Shown piece by piece: positions 1 through 8,645 of a stretch of DNA of 64,000 bases. The stretch covers positions 53,838-117,837 of the forward strand of contig CAKRMK010000007.1 in assembly GCA_934364795.1 (NCBI GenBank), written 5' to 3'. The position numbers and the translations under genes were made by a program. Position 1 is the stretch's first letter; every line of letters begins with the position of its first letter. Below the pieces are notes generated by a model. It made no database searches. It was not told the DNA's origin and saw only the letters and a list, made by a program, of their open reading frames with translations. This stretch comes from an uncultured Blautia sp. (GTDB lineage Bacteria; Bacillota; Clostridia; Lachnospirales; Lachnospiraceae).

Positions 1-1150
1 CAATCTCAATATGGGATCCCTCAACTTCATGGTCAATAGATTTACCAATATCATGAAGCAGACCGGCACGTTTCGCCATGCGTACGTCTACTCCGATCTC
101 ACCGGCAAGCAGACCGGAAAGCTGTGCAACCTCAATAGAATGCTTCAGTGCGTTCTGTCCATAACTGGAACGGAATTTCATTCGTCCAAGTAATTTCAGA
201 AGTTCCGGGTGAATGCCATGAACGCCAACGTCCATAGCTGCATTCTCTCCATCCTCACGGATCTGGTTCTCAACTTCCTTCTGTGCTTTTTCAACCATTT
301 CTTCAATTCTGGCTGGATGGATACGTCCATCTACGATCAGTTTTTCAAGTGCTACTCTTGCCACTTCACGTCTGATAGGATCAAAAGATGACAGGACTAC
401 TGCTTCAGGAGTATCATCAATAATAAGGTCTACACCTGTCAGGGTTTCCATTGTACGGATATTACGTCCCTCACGTCCGATGATGCGTCCTTTCATCTCA
501 TCGCTTGGAAGCTGTACTACGGAAATGGTAGTCTCGGCAACGTGGTCTACTGCACATTTCTGAATGGCATTTACCACATATTCCTTGGCTTTCTTTCCTG
601 CTTCTTCCTTGGCCTGGCTCTCAAGTTCCTTGTAAAGTCTGGCAACATCAACTTTTACATCGTCTTCCACAGATTTGAGCAATTCTTCTTTTGCCTGTTC
701 GGAGGTCAGACCGGAAACACGTTCCAGTTCCTGTACTCCTTTCAGCTCGAGTTCATCTACTCTCTTTTCTTTCTTCTGCAATTCAGCAAATCTCGCTGTG
801 CACTCTGCCTCGCGCTTCTCAACTGCTTCAGCTTTCTTATCGACGGTTTCTTCCTTCGCTAAGACACGCTTCTCATATTTCTGCAGTTCGTTTCTACGTT
901 CCTTGGTTTCTTTCTCCAGTTCATTCTTTGTACGGAGAGATTCTTCCTTTACTTCCAATAAGGTTTCACGTTTCTTTGTTTCGGCCGTTTTTAACGCTTC
1001 ATCAATGATTCCTCTGGCCTTGTCTTCTGCTAACCCAACTGTTTCTGCATCTTTCTTAACTTTGTTATCCACAGAAACTTTACTAGTAATAGGAACTGCA
1101 ATCAGTAGAGTGGCTACTACAGCGACAACTGCAACAATAATTGTTGTCAC
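1..1150 (-). CDS. rny: Ribonuclease Y (partial, C-terminus beyond window)
   Basis: Membrane-anchored endoribonuclease that starts mRNA decay. Translating the minus strand from a GTG at 1150 gives an N-terminal hydrophobic helix ([17 protein letters not shown]), a long Lys/Glu-rich coiled coil of about 170 residues, a KH domain with the motif [12 protein letters not shown], and the start of the HD phosphohydrolase domain with HDIGK and DHEVEG. The reading frame is open to base 1, so only the end of the HD domain is missing. The GTG start is chosen because AGGAGGT lies at 1157-1163 with a 6-base gap and the transmembrane helix begins at once. A promoter lies just upstream, so it can be transcribed separately from recX. 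The family assignment is secure from the KH and HD motifs. Confidence 0.95.
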   Translation of the reverse strand, partial: MTTIIVAVVAVVATLLIAVPITSKVSVDNKVKKDAETVGLAEDKARGIIDEALKTAETKKRETLLEVKEESLRTKNELEKETKERRNELQKYEKRVLAKEETVDKKAEAVEKREAECTARFAELQKKEKRVDELELKGVQELERVSGLTSEQAKEELLKSVEDDVKVDVARLYKELESQAKEEAGKKAKEYVVNAIQKCAVDHVAETTISVVQLPSDEMKGRIIGREGRNIRTMETLTGVDLIIDDTPEAVVLSSFDPIRREVARVALEKLIVDGRIHPARIEEMVEKAQKEVENQIREDGENAAMDVGVHGIHPELLKLLGRMKFRSSYGQNALKHSIEVAQLSGLLAGEIGVDVRMAKRAGLLHDIGKSIDHEVEGSHIEI

Positions 1151-1200
1151 AGGAGCACCTCCTCAATATTTAATTTTCATTGTGCAATCACAACAATACA

Positions 1201-1229
1201 AGTTTATCTTTTTTTTATAATTATGTCAA
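1201..1229 (-). promoter_or_regulatory. sigma-A promoter of rny
   Basis: On the minus strand TTGACA (1224-1229), a 17-base spacer and TAAACT (1201-1206). The predicted start of transcription is about 45 bases before the GTG start of rny. Confidence 0.7.
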
Positions 1230-1302
1230 GTTTTTCTACAGAAAAAGGAAATTAATTTATTGCATAGAAATGTCAACTTGAAAGTTACTGCAGCAATTAA
1301 GT

Positions 1303-1797
1303 TCAGCAATAGCTGCTTCTTTCACACGTAATGTGCATTTCATCCAGAACGTGCGAAATATCCCCATAAGAAAAACCTCTGCGAAGAAGAAAACCCTGCA
1401 GCCTACGCATAGCTTTCTCATCCAGAACAGTTTCCTCCTGATATTTCTTCAATACAGTAGAACGAAGAACGGCCAATTCATCCGGATTCTCTACTTCTGC
1501 TGCCGATTCCCAGGCTGACAATGCCGTTTCCCTGTCAATTCCCTTACCTGCAAGTTCCTGGAGAATCTTCTGACGACTCTTACTGTTTATTCGAAAAGAA
1601 ATATAATTCTCTGCATAACGCAAGTCATTCAAATACCCATAAGAGCGCACATAATTCATAGCATCCTCTACCGCTTCTGCAGAAAAGCCTGCCTGACGTA
1701 ACCTGTCAGACAGACCCTTCTCCGTACGGTCCATATGTTCCAGAAGCAGCATTGCTTTTCTTCGTGCACTCTTCTGCTCTTCGGAAATCACCGCCAT
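1303..1797 (-). CDS. recX: RecX regulatory protein
   Basis: Small all-helical protein that binds RecA filaments and modulates recombinase activity. The 164 residues show the family pattern of three-helix repeats: RRKAMLLLEHMDRTEKGLSDRL, then a second repeat around DAMNYVRSYGYLNDLRYAENYI, and a third near the C-terminus (LQGFLLRRGFSYGDISHVLDE). It begins 2 bases after the recA stop codon, so the two are co-transcribed from the recA promoter and RecX would be SOS-induced with its target. Length is normal for the family (about 150-270). Confidence 0.9.
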   Translation of the reverse strand: MAVISEEQKSARRKAMLLLEHMDRTEKGLSDRLRQAGFSAEAVEDAMNYVRSYGYLNDLRYAENYISFRINSKSRQKILQELAGKGIDRETALSAWESAAEVENPDELAVLRSTVLKKYQEETVLDEKAMRRLQGFLLRRGFSYGDISHVLDEMHITCERSSYC

Positions 1798-1799
1798 AA

Positions 1800-2945
1800 T
1801 TATACCTCTTCTGTTTTAGTTCCTGCGTCTGCGTTCTGTGTGGACACTGCACCAGCTGTATCTTCAGCCTTATCGGATTTCACTGCTTTTCCAGAAGATT
1901 TGTCGGATTTTTTATCATTTTTATCTTCCTGTGTATCCTCGGATTCTCCTGGAATCAGATTATAATGTACACGTACTTTATGCTCGATCTCATCACAAAT
2001 ATCCGGATGCTCCTTCAAAAACAGTTTGGCATTCTCGCGTCCCTGACCGATCTTGTTGCCTTCATATGCATACCACGCACCACTCTTATTTACAATAGAA
2101 TTCTCCGCAGCCAGATCCAGGATGTCACCCTCTTTGGAGATACCTGTACCAAACATAATATCAAACTCGGCCTGCTTAAATGGCGGAGCTACCTTATTCT
2201 TAACAACCTTGATTCTGGTGTGGTTACCAACCATCTCGCCGCCCTGTTTCAGTGTCTCTACACGGCGTACATCAAGACGTACAGAAGAATAGAACTTAAG
2301 GGCCCGGCCACCAGTGGTAGTCTCCGGATTTCCAAACATAACACCAACCTTCTCACGGAGCTGGTTAATAAAGATTACAACACAATTAGACTTACTGATA
2401 ATAGCAGTCAGCTTACGAAGTGCCTGTGACATAAGACGAGCCTGTAAACCAACATGGCTGTCTCCCATATCTCCATCAATCTCTGCCTTAGGAACCAAAG
2501 CAGCAACAGAGTCAACAATGATAATATCAACAGCACCGGAACGAACCATAGTTTCTGCAATCTCAAGAGCCTGCTCTCCATTATCTGGCTGAGAAATATA
2601 CAGGTTATCAATATCTACCCCAATGTTTTTGGCATATACCGGATCCAGAGCATGCTCTGCATCAATAAAACCTGCAATTCCGCCACGCTTCTGTACCTCT
2701 GCAACCATATGCAGGGCAACTGTAGTCTTACCACTGGACTCTGGTCCATAAATCTCTACAATACGTCCCTTAGGCACACCGCCTACCCCAAGTGCTATAT
2801 CAAGGCTCAAAGAACCGGTAGGAACAGTCTCTACCTGCATATTGGCACTGGATTCTCCCAGTTTCATAACAGAGCCCTTACCATACTGTTTCTCAATCTG
2901 TCCAAGGGCTGCTTCCAGCGCTTTCTTCTTCTCTTCATTTATCAT
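1800..2945 (-). CDS. recA: RecA recombinase
   Basis: ATP-dependent strand-exchange protein for homologous recombination and SOS signalling. The 381 residues include the Walker A motif GPESSGKTT, the Walker B segment [10 protein letters not shown], the conserved [21 protein letters not shown] loop region and a low-complexity acidic/Lys C-terminal tail ([19 protein letters not shown]). I place the start at the ATG at 2945 ([16 protein letters not shown]), which has AGGAGA 9 bases upstream and matches the family N-terminus; an in-frame ATG at 2984 would add 13 residues without a clear ribosome site. A LexA box and consensus promoter are upstream, and recX follows directly. Confidence 0.98.
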   Translation of the reverse strand: MINEEKKKALEAALGQIEKQYGKGSVMKLGESSANMQVETVPTGSLSLDIALGVGGVPKGRIVEIYGPESSGKTTVALHMVAEVQKRGGIAGFIDAEHALDPVYAKNIGVDIDNLYISQPDNGEQALEIAETMVRSGAVDIIIVDSVAALVPKAEIDGDMGDSHVGLQARLMSQALRKLTAIISKSNCVVIFINQLREKVGVMFGNPETTTGGRALKFYSSVRLDVRRVETLKQGGEMVGNHTRIKVVKNKVAPPFKQAEFDIMFGTGISKEGDILDLAAENSIVNKSGAWYAYEGNKIGQGRENAKLFLKEHPDICDEIEHKVRVHYNLIPGESEDTQEDKNDKKSDKSSGKAVKSDKAEDTAGAVSTQNADAGTKTEEV

Positions 2946-2990
2946 TATTCTGAATCTCCTTATTCTATTATTCACAGTTATCAATAAGAA

Positions 2991-3013
2991 AGAATCCTGC
3001 TTTGCAGGATTCT
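2991..3013 (-). other. Perfect hairpin in the recA leader
   Basis: AGAATCCTGC / GCAGGATTCT, a 10-bp stem with a 3-base loop, 46 bases before the recA ATG. Read on the recA strand it is followed by TTTCTTATT, so it resembles a weak intrinsic terminator. A second stem (ATGTCTG / CAGACAT) lies further upstream in the same leader at about 3088-3105. Confidence 0.6.
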
Positions 3014-3158
3014 ATGCCTGCGGCGGGTCGCCTCGAGCGACATCTACCTTTCCGCCTCTTCTGGATCCTGCCCGGTAGGGCTTTTATGTCTGGGTATCAG
3101 ACATTCTCTGAACAGGAAAGAATCCTTCTTCATAAAATTCTCTGCCTGAGCAAAAATA

Positions 3159-3172
3159 CGAACCTATGTTCG
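3159..3172. promoter_or_regulatory. LexA (DinR) SOS box
   Basis: CGAACCTATGTTCG is a perfect match to the Firmicutes SOS box CGAAC-N4-GTTCG. It sits just downstream of the recA -10 element, about +8 to +21, where a bound repressor would block transcription. Confidence 0.93.
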
Positions 3173-3186
3173 TTTCTCTGTACTAC

Positions 3187-3215
3187 ATAGTATCTTAAAT
3201 CAGATTGCTTGTCAA
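3187..3215 (-). promoter_or_regulatory. sigma-A promoter of recA-recX
   Basis: Minus-strand TTGACA (3210-3215), 17-base spacer, TACTAT (3187-3192). The predicted leader to the recA ATG is about 235 bases. Confidence 0.88.
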
Positions 3216-3223
3216 GCTTTTCC

Positions 3224-3905
3224 TGAAATTTCTCTTTTTCGTTTTTATGCCCTGATGCATACCCCAATTTTTTTCAAGATGTATATCATAATTTATAGAA
3301 AATTTTACCTGAATAAAGATACCATACCAGAGCATGTTTGAAAAAGTTTTTCTGCAAGATATGCATCAAAATTTGTGGGAGATTTTTACCCGGATAAGGG
3401 TTTCTGCTATATTGACGCAGGATGACTTCTTCATATGCAAGGCGGAGGAAGGAGGCGTAGCGGTGGCTACGGCGACCGACGTAGGCGCGGCAGATGAAAA
3501 ATCAGTCAATCTGGCAGTTACTTAATATTCGCTGTACTAGCTATTATCCCCTCCTTTTTCCAGACAAAGAGTGCATATATCTTTTTTGTTTTCATTTTTT
3601 CTTCTTATATATCAAAATTTCAAATGGAATTTTCCCGGAATACGGGTGCTGAATTTCTTATGTACTGCCGAAGCTGAATCTCCGGTTTCTGAAATGACCA
3701 AATCTGCATTCTTCGTCTTTGTCGTATTTATGTATTATCTTATAGTAAACTTCCCTGAATTACAAGAGTTTTTTATTTTTTTCAAAATATACAAAAGATA
3801 TACATTACAATTTGCAGGAGATTTTTCCAGTCAAAATTCTCATAACAGACGAAACAGATAAATCTGGTAAAATCTCCCACAAATGCAACATACAGATTAT
3901 TTCCT
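3224..3905. repeat. Gene-free stretch with nested MITE-like fragments
   Basis: No convincing gene between the recA promoter and 3941. The pattern of a T/A-run, then CAAGATRTGC.TCA.AATTTGTGGGAGATTTTACCCGG, recurs in degraded form at about 3265-3320, best at 3330-3401, again at about 3590-3645 and 3780-3845, and inverted at 3865-3900. These match the left half of the intact element at 29268-29431. The short open frames here carry no recognisable protein and lie inside the repeats. Confidence 0.7.
3412..3520. repeat. G+C-rich imperfect palindrome
   Basis: About 110 bases whose two arms (GCAGGATGAC.TTCTTCATATGC and, inverted, GCCAGATTGACTGATTTTTCATCTGCC) fold back around CGTAGC/GCTACG. Base composition is far more G+C-rich than the flanks. 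It follows directly on the left-half MITE fragment, so it may be the interior of a longer version or a separate insertion. Confidence 0.55.
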
Positions 3906-3940
3906 ATTCCAGGCTATACCTGACTTTTTATCCCTGGTTT

Positions 3941-4189
3941 TTATCCCTGGGTCAGTACGCTTCTCACATGCTCTACTTCTTCCCTTGTAGCCTGTGCAGC
4001 TGGAACGTAATAGCCTCTTGCCCGTGCGATCTGGTAAATTTCTTCCTGGGACATTTCACACTGGTTTCTCATCTGCTTTAAAGTCTGTTTTAACTGTGGA
4101 TTTTCCGTCTGTGGGATCATTTCACCATAACGTGTCAGTTCTCCGTTAATTCCTGCCAGGGTATCTGCTACCATCACTTTTTCATTCAT
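3941..4189 (-). CDS. CotF-like spore coat protein
   Basis: 82 residues starting MNEKVMVADTLAGINGELTR, with the helical pattern and the conserved tail of the CotF family (Q..IYQIARARGYYVPAAQA.REEV). CotF-like proteins sit in the spore coat or inner spore. Start at 4189 chosen for AGGAGGTGAAAAC immediately upstream; the longer frame from 4234 lacks a site. It follows a second small gene by 11 bases, so the two are probably a sporulation bicistron. Exact role unknown. Confidence 0.75.
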   Translation of the reverse strand: MNEKVMVADTLAGINGELTRYGEMIPQTENPQLKQTLKQMRNQCEMSQEEIYQIARARGYYVPAAQATREEVEHVRSVLTQG

Positions 4190-4200
4190 GTTTTCACCTC

Positions 4201-4386
4201 CTACTGTAAATACTGCATAAGCTGATTTTTGCAATCCACTGCCGACTGGGCAGACTTCTGGAAAAACTGTTTTACCTGAGCGTCCGTAGCCTGCTGTGCA
4301 TACTCATCCATTTTACAGTGAGTGGTATCAAACCCGCCAATTAAATGTCTTAAATTCTGTAGATCCAGTTCTGAAATCTGATTCAT
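4201..4386 (-). CDS. Small spore-coat-associated hypothetical protein
   Basis: 61 residues (MNQISELDLQNLRHLIGGFD) with one short helical domain and a Cys (HCKMDEY). It resembles the small proteins encoded beside CotF-like genes in Clostridia, which is why I link it to the spore. Start at 4386 has AGGAGGT 6-7 bases upstream; the in-frame ATG at 4392 would touch the ribosome site. No catalytic motif is visible. Confidence 0.65.
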   Translation of the reverse strand: MNQISELDLQNLRHLIGGFDTTHCKMDEYAQQATDAQVKQFFQKSAQSAVDCKNQLMQYLQ

Positions 4387-4404
4387 ATACATACCTCCTG
4401 TTGT

Positions 4405-4438
4405 ACAAAAAATACAGGAGAAAAATCTTCTCCTGTAT
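4405..4438 (-). terminator. Intrinsic terminator after glgA
   Basis: ATACAGGAGAA / TTCTCCTGTAT (11-bp stem, 5-base loop) followed on the minus strand by ATTTTTT. It lies about 120 bases past the glgA stop; the spacer also holds GCGGATA/TATCCGC (4444-4476) and ATCGGATGTAT/ATACATCCGAT (4496-4530) inverted repeats. Confidence 0.75.
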
Positions 4439-4559
4439 CCATCCGCGGATACCTTTTACAAGAGGTAGTATATCCGCAATTTCATTTTATTATGTATCGG
4501 ATGTATTTTATCTTTTTATACATCCGATAACTATTTAATTATTATTAATTGTAATACTT

Positions 4560-6005
4560 TTATTCTCCGATCAGCCAGTTATACATTTCTTCATACTGGC
4601 GTGCAGAATTGCCCCATGAGAAATCTTTTGCCATAGCACGGTCAACCATCTTATTCCACTCACGCTTCTTATCATAGAAAATATGCTCTGCATAACGGAT
4701 GGTAGAAAGCATTTCATGTGCATTATAATTGGTAAAGGAAAATCCTGTACCAGTTCCCTCATATTCATTGTATGGCTCTACAGTGTCTTTGAGTCCGCCT
4801 GTCTCTCTGACAATCGGAAGTGTTCCGTAGCGAAGGCTCATCAGCTGGCTAAGTCCGCATGGCTCAAACAGGGACGGCATAAGGAATGCATCTGATGCAG
4901 CATAAATTCTGTGAGACATACTCTCATCATAATAGATCTGTGCAGAAACCTTGCCATGATATTTCCAGTCAAAATGACGGAACATATTCTCATAACGCTC
5001 GTCTCCTGTACCAAGTGCCACGATCTGTACGGAATCCTGGCAAAGCTCATCCATAATGTATGCGATCAGGTCAAATCCCTTCTGGTCTGTAAGACGGGAA
5101 ACAATACCGATCATCATAGCCTTTGGATCCTGCTCAAGTCCAAGATCCTTCTGAAGCTGAAGTTTATTCTTCACTTTCTCCTTACGGAAGGTAGTTGCGT
5201 TGTAGCATGCAGACAGATTTTGGTCTGTCTCCGGGTTAAAGTCTGTATAATCAATACCATTGACAATTCCACGAAGGCTGTTGGAACGTGCACGGAGCAG
5301 TCCGTCAAGTCCCTCCCCATAGAACGGAGTCTTGATCTCATCTGCATAAGTATTACTTACTGTAGTAACTGCATCTGCAAAGACAATACCACCTTTTAAG
5401 AAGTTACCATCTTTGTATGCCTCCAGCTTATCCGGAGTAAAGTAATAATCAGAAAGTCCGGTAATATCCTTGATAGTTTTCACATCATATACACCCTGGA
5501 ACTTCAGATTATGTATGGTCATAATTGTCTTAATTCCCCAGAAGAACTGATTCTGCTGGAAGCTGTCATGAAGGTAAACAGGAACAAGACCTGTCTGCCA
5601 GTCGTGGCAGTGAATGATGTCCGGGCGGAATCCGATCACAGGAAGTACAGAGAGCACTGCCTTGGAGAAGAATGCAAATTTCTCCAGATCCCACGGTGCA
5701 CTGTCATATGGTTTCGGACCGCTGAAATAATACTCATTATCTATAAAGTAGAACTGAACGCCATCATACTCCATCTGAAGAACGCCTACATAGCAGTTCT
5801 TATATCCCAGATCCATATAAAAGTGTGTGACATATTCCATTTTATCTTTCCATTCCTGTTTCATGCAGGCATATTTAGGTAAGATCACTCGAATATCAAA
5901 ATAACGTTTATCAAAGCATTTCGGCAGTGAACCGGCTACATCTGCCAATCCTCCGGTTTTAATAAAAGGCACTGCCTCTGACGTAGCAAAAAGAATTCTT
6001 TTCAT
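4560..6005 (-). CDS. glgA: Glycogen synthase (ADP-glucose)
   Basis: Transfers glucose from ADP-glucose to growing alpha-1,4-glucan. The 481 residues show the GT5 fold: N-terminal KTGGLADVAGSLPK with the ADP-glucose-binding KxGG motif, HCHDWQTGLVP, and C-terminal GIVSRLTDQKGFD and EPCGLSQLMSLRYGT. Start has AAGGAGGG upstream. It stands alone without glgC, glgD, glgB or glgP nearby, with its own promoter overlapping the end of spo0A. Glycogen-type storage is common in sporulating Clostridia, so its place next to spo0A may be functional, but that is inference. Confidence 0.96.
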   Translation of the reverse strand: MKRILFATSEAVPFIKTGGLADVAGSLPKCFDKRYFDIRVILPKYACMKQEWKDKMEYVTHFYMDLGYKNCYVGVLQMEYDGVQFYFIDNEYYFSGPKPYDSAPWDLEKFAFFSKAVLSVLPVIGFRPDIIHCHDWQTGLVPVYLHDSFQQNQFFWGIKTIMTIHNLKFQGVYDVKTIKDITGLSDYYFTPDKLEAYKDGNFLKGGIVFADAVTTVSNTYADEIKTPFYGEGLDGLLRARSNSLRGIVNGIDYTDFNPETDQNLSACYNATTFRKEKVKNKLQLQKDLGLEQDPKAMMIGIVSRLTDQKGFDLIAYIMDELCQDSVQIVALGTGDERYENMFRHFDWKYHGKVSAQIYYDESMSHRIYAASDAFLMPSLFEPCGLSQLMSLRYGTLPIVRETGGLKDTVEPYNEYEGTGTGFSFTNYNAHEMLSTIRYAEHIFYDKKREWNKMVDRAMAKDFSWGNSARQYEEMYNWLIGE

Positions 6006-6052
6006 CCAAAAAACCCTCCTTAGTAATAGCGCATAGCTTCTTAATATATTTT

Positions 6053-6081
6053 ATTATACCCCATTTTCTTTCTATTGGAAA
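6053..6081 (-). promoter_or_regulatory. Promoter of glgA
   Basis: Minus-strand TTTCCA (6076-6081), 17-base spacer, TATAAT (6053-6058). The -35 element overlaps the last codons of spo0A. Confidence 0.6.
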
Positions 6082-6878
6082 GAACGATTTTTATATTCCA
6101 GCCGTATTTTGTCAGCAATTAACGCAATGAATTCAGAATTTGTAGGTTTTCCTTTCCCATTGCTTACCGTGTAGCCAAACAGCTGGTCAATGGTATCCAT
6201 TTTTCCCCGGCTCCACGCTACTTCGATAGCATGACGGATGGCACGCTCCACACGGCTTGGTGTAGTCTGATGTCTTTTGGCAATGGTAGGATACAAAATT
6301 TTGGTAATGGAATTAAGCATTTCCATATCGTTGACAGACAGAATAATCGCATCCCTCAGGTACTGATAACCTTTAATATGGGCAGGAACACCAATTTCAT
6401 GAATAATATCTGTCACATCTGTTTCCAGATTCCCGGGATTGTATTTAGGTTCCCCTTCCTTTGGCTTTATTCTGTTTACTTCCCGCATTCTTCTGTCGCT
6501 GGCACGGCGAATGTGCTTAATCCGGTTCAGCAGCATTTTATTATCAAAAGGCTTCAGCATAAAATAATCTGCCCCAAGATCAAATGCATCTTCTGTAATT
6601 CTCTCCTGTCCCACTGCTGATACCACAATAAATGCAGGAATCTTCTTCAAAGTTTCATCGTGGCTGAATCTTTCCATGACAGAAAGTCCGTCCACCTTTG
6701 GCATAATAATATCAAGAACAACCACATCCGGCTGTTTTTCTCTTATGATGTTACAGATTTCTTCTCCGTTATGTGCTTTTCCAACAAGTGTCAGATCTTT
6801 ATCCTGATCAATGATCTGGCTTAAGACTTCCACCATTTTCTCATTATCGTCCGCAATTGCCACATTCAATTTTTCCAT
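6072..6878 (-). CDS. spo0A: Sporulation master regulator Spo0A
   Basis: Response regulator that commits the cell to sporulation. The 268 residues have an N-terminal receiver domain with the acidic pocket ADDN (10-12), phosphoacceptor Asp56 in [13 protein letters not shown] and Lys at LKPFDN, and the Spo0A-specific C-terminal DNA-binding domain containing the recognition-helix stretch [18 protein letters not shown]. Length equals the family norm. It is transcribed leftward from its own promoter; spoIVB, usually just upstream on the same strand, is here divergent. Confidence 0.98.
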   Translation of the reverse strand: MEKLNVAIADDNEKMVEVLSQIIDQDKDLTLVGKAHNGEEICNIIREKQPDVVVLDIIMPKVDGLSVMERFSHDETLKKIPAFIVVSAVGQERITEDAFDLGADYFMLKPFDNKMLLNRIKHIRRASDRRMREVNRIKPKEGEPKYNPGNLETDVTDIIHEIGVPAHIKGYQYLRDAIILSVNDMEMLNSITKILYPTIAKRHQTTPSRVERAIRHAIEVAWSRGKMDTIDQLFGYTVSNGKGKPTNSEFIALIADKIRLEYKNRSFQ

Positions 6879-7043
6879 GAGGCTATTCTCCTCCTATTTC
6901 CAAACTTCTCCGGCAGTCTTTTGCCGGAAATATATAAACACCAGAAATTTCTGGTTCCTCCTATATTACGTGTACAAAACATACGGGCCCTGTTTGCTCT
7001 TGCACATTTTTCAGAAAAATTTTCCTTTGCTGTAACAACGTCT

Positions 7044-7073
7044 ATTATAGTGGAACTGCCATGGCAAAATCAA
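7044..7073 (-). promoter_or_regulatory. sigma-A-type promoter of spo0A
   Basis: Minus-strand TTGATT (7068-7073), 18-base spacer, TATAAT (7044-7049), giving a leader of about 160 bases. I could not identify convincing 0A boxes or a sigma-H promoter by eye. Confidence 0.65.
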
Positions 7074-7294
7074 GCCGAAAGTGCCGATTTTACTGGATTT
7101 TCGTTCGATTTGTTTCGAGCTTTTTTGCCTATTTTCACGACCTTAAAAGATATTTTTACTGAAGATTTTTCATAATAAGACAGCATTCCCTACAGAACTC
7201 CAATTCATTCTCATTTGTCATTTTTCGCATTTTTATGATTGAAAGAAATGGAATCCGTTCATAAAAATACAAGATTGAAATTGCATTTTTCCCG

Positions 7295-7301
7295 CATACT
7301 A
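7295..7301 (+). promoter_or_regulatory. Possible sigma-F/G -10 element for spoIVB
   Basis: CATACTA matches the forespore sigma-G -10 consensus and lies 58 bases before the spoIVB ATG. The -35 region (GATTG, 17 bases upstream) is only partial. Confidence 0.4.
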
Positions 7302-7359
7302 ATAAACAGGTGAAAACAATTTTCATTCACAGTAAACAAAAGAAAAGGATGTGACGAAT

Positions 7360-8577
7360 ATGAACCAGAAACGAAAATACAGGCATTTTATCCTGTTTTG
7401 TCTTGTCCTGGATCTTCTGGCAATGGTATTTTTAGGGTATCGTTATCTGGACCGCAAAATCCCCGACGAAATACACGTTGACAAAGATCTTGGGCTTGAT
7501 CTGTCCCAGCTCACAGCACTGCCCTTTGTTTCTTTCGAAAACACCATTACCGTATCAGGAGAAGGCAGCTATCAGCTTCCCTGCAAAATTTTTGGAAAAA
7601 TTCCTTTTAAAGATGTAAAAATTACTCCAACAGAAGCAGATACTATCCTGGTAAGCGGCAGCACAGTTGGAATCTACATGGAAACTTCCGGTGTACTTGT
7701 AATCGACACAGGCGAAATTCTTTCCAAAAACGGCGAAATTCAGGAACCGGCAAAAAATATTTTAAAGTCAGGTGATTATATTCTTTCACTGAATCAGCAG
7801 AAAATATCCTGCAAGCAGGATCTTATTAAAGATCTGGAAAAATTAAATGGGGATACTGTTACCGTCAATATCCGAAGAAATAACACTACAATGCCAGTTT
7901 CCCTGACTCCTGTACAGGATTCTTCCGGCAATTTTAAGCTTGGAATCTGGGTTCGGGATGATACCCAGGGAATTGGAACTCTCACATATGTGACAAAGGA
8001 TGGAAAATTCGGGGCACTTGGCCACGGAATCAGCGATATTGACACTGGAAACCTGCTTTCCATAAAAGGTGGAAATCTGTACTGTGCCCAGATTCTTGGA
8101 GTGCAAAAAGGGGAAAAAGGAAGTCCCGGAGAACTTTCCGGGCTGATCCGTTACAGAGATGATAACATAATCGGAAAAATCGGAGAAAATACAGGAAATG
8201 GAATTTATGGCAGTTTTTATAAAAATTCCGGGACAAATTATTCAGAAAAAATATCTCTCCGGGAAATAAAAATCGGATATAAGCAGGAACTAAAAACCGG
8301 ACCAGCTTCTATCCTATGCAATGTAGGCGACGGTGTAAAAGAATATGCGGCGGAAATTACCAGAATTGATATGAATCATGAGGACACTAACAAAAGCTTC
8401 GTGATCCGTGTGACGGACCCTGAACTTTTGGATGCCACAGGCGGCATTGTTCAAGGTATGTCCGGAAGCCCGATACTTCAAAATGGAAAAGCAGTTGGGG
8501 CTGTTACCCACGTGTTTGTACAGGATGCTACAAGCGGATATGGAATCTTTCTTGAAAATATGCTGGAGCATGTTTGA
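7360..8577 (+). CDS. spoIVB: SpoIVB serine peptidase (S55)
   Basis: Forespore-secreted protease that cleaves SpoIVFA to trigger sigma-K activation. The 405 residues have an N-terminal membrane/signal segment (FILFCLVLDLLAMVFLGY), a PDZ domain (about 110-200, KSGDYILSLN) and the S55 peptidase domain with the catalytic His in GALGHGISDIDTG and Ser in GMSGSPILQNGKAVGAVTHV. ATG at 7360 is preferred over GTG at 7351 because AAAAGGA then sits 10 bases away. It is inverted relative to the recN-spoIVB-spo0A order of most Firmicutes. Its last codons (GAG CAT GTT TGA) coincide with a MITE-like terminal repeat. Confidence 0.95.
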   Translation: MNQKRKYRHFILFCLVLDLLAMVFLGYRYLDRKIPDEIHVDKDLGLDLSQLTALPFVSFENTITVSGEGSYQLPCKIFGKIPFKDVKITPTEADTILVSGSTVGIYMETSGVLVIDTGEILSKNGEIQEPAKNILKSGDYILSLNQQKISCKQDLIKDLEKLNGDTVTVNIRRNNTTMPVSLTPVQDSSGNFKLGIWVRDDTQGIGTLTYVTKDGKFGALGHGISDIDTGNLLSIKGGNLYCAQILGVQKGEKGSPGELSGLIRYRDDNIIGKIGENTGNGIYGSFYKNSGTNYSEKISLREIKIGYKQELKTGPASILCNVGDGVKEYAAEITRIDMNHEDTNKSFVIRVTDPELLDATGGIVQGMSGSPILQNGKAVGAVTHVFVQDATSGYGIFLENMLEHV

Positions 8578-8637
8578 AAAACCATTCCCGCAAAGTGTGG
8601 CGTATAGATTGCGGGAATGATTTTTTTGGCGCGCTCT
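8564..8637. repeat. Minimal MITE-like element acting as bidirectional terminator
   Basis: Starts GGAGCATGTTTGAAAAA and ends TTTTTTTGGCGCGCTCT, matching the terminal repeats of the 29268-29431 element with the interior reduced. Between them CATTCCCGCAA (8583-8593) pairs with TTGCGGGAATG (8609-8619), followed by a run of seven T. It separates convergent spoIVB and recN and supplies the spoIVB stop codon (8575-8577). Confidence 0.75.
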
Positions 8638-8645
8638 AAGAGCTT

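Noticed and set aside
675..1220. 181-codon plus-strand frame opposite rny
   Set aside because: Ser-rich shadow of the coiled-coil region of rny; no ribosome site.
4911..5399. 162-codon plus-strand frame opposite glgA
   Set aside because: Antisense shadow within a well-supported glycogen synthase.
6879..7350. 0A boxes in the spo0A-spoIVB intergenic region
   Set aside because: TTCG-containing stretches near 7098-7120 are suggestive but none matches TGTCGAA closely on either strand.
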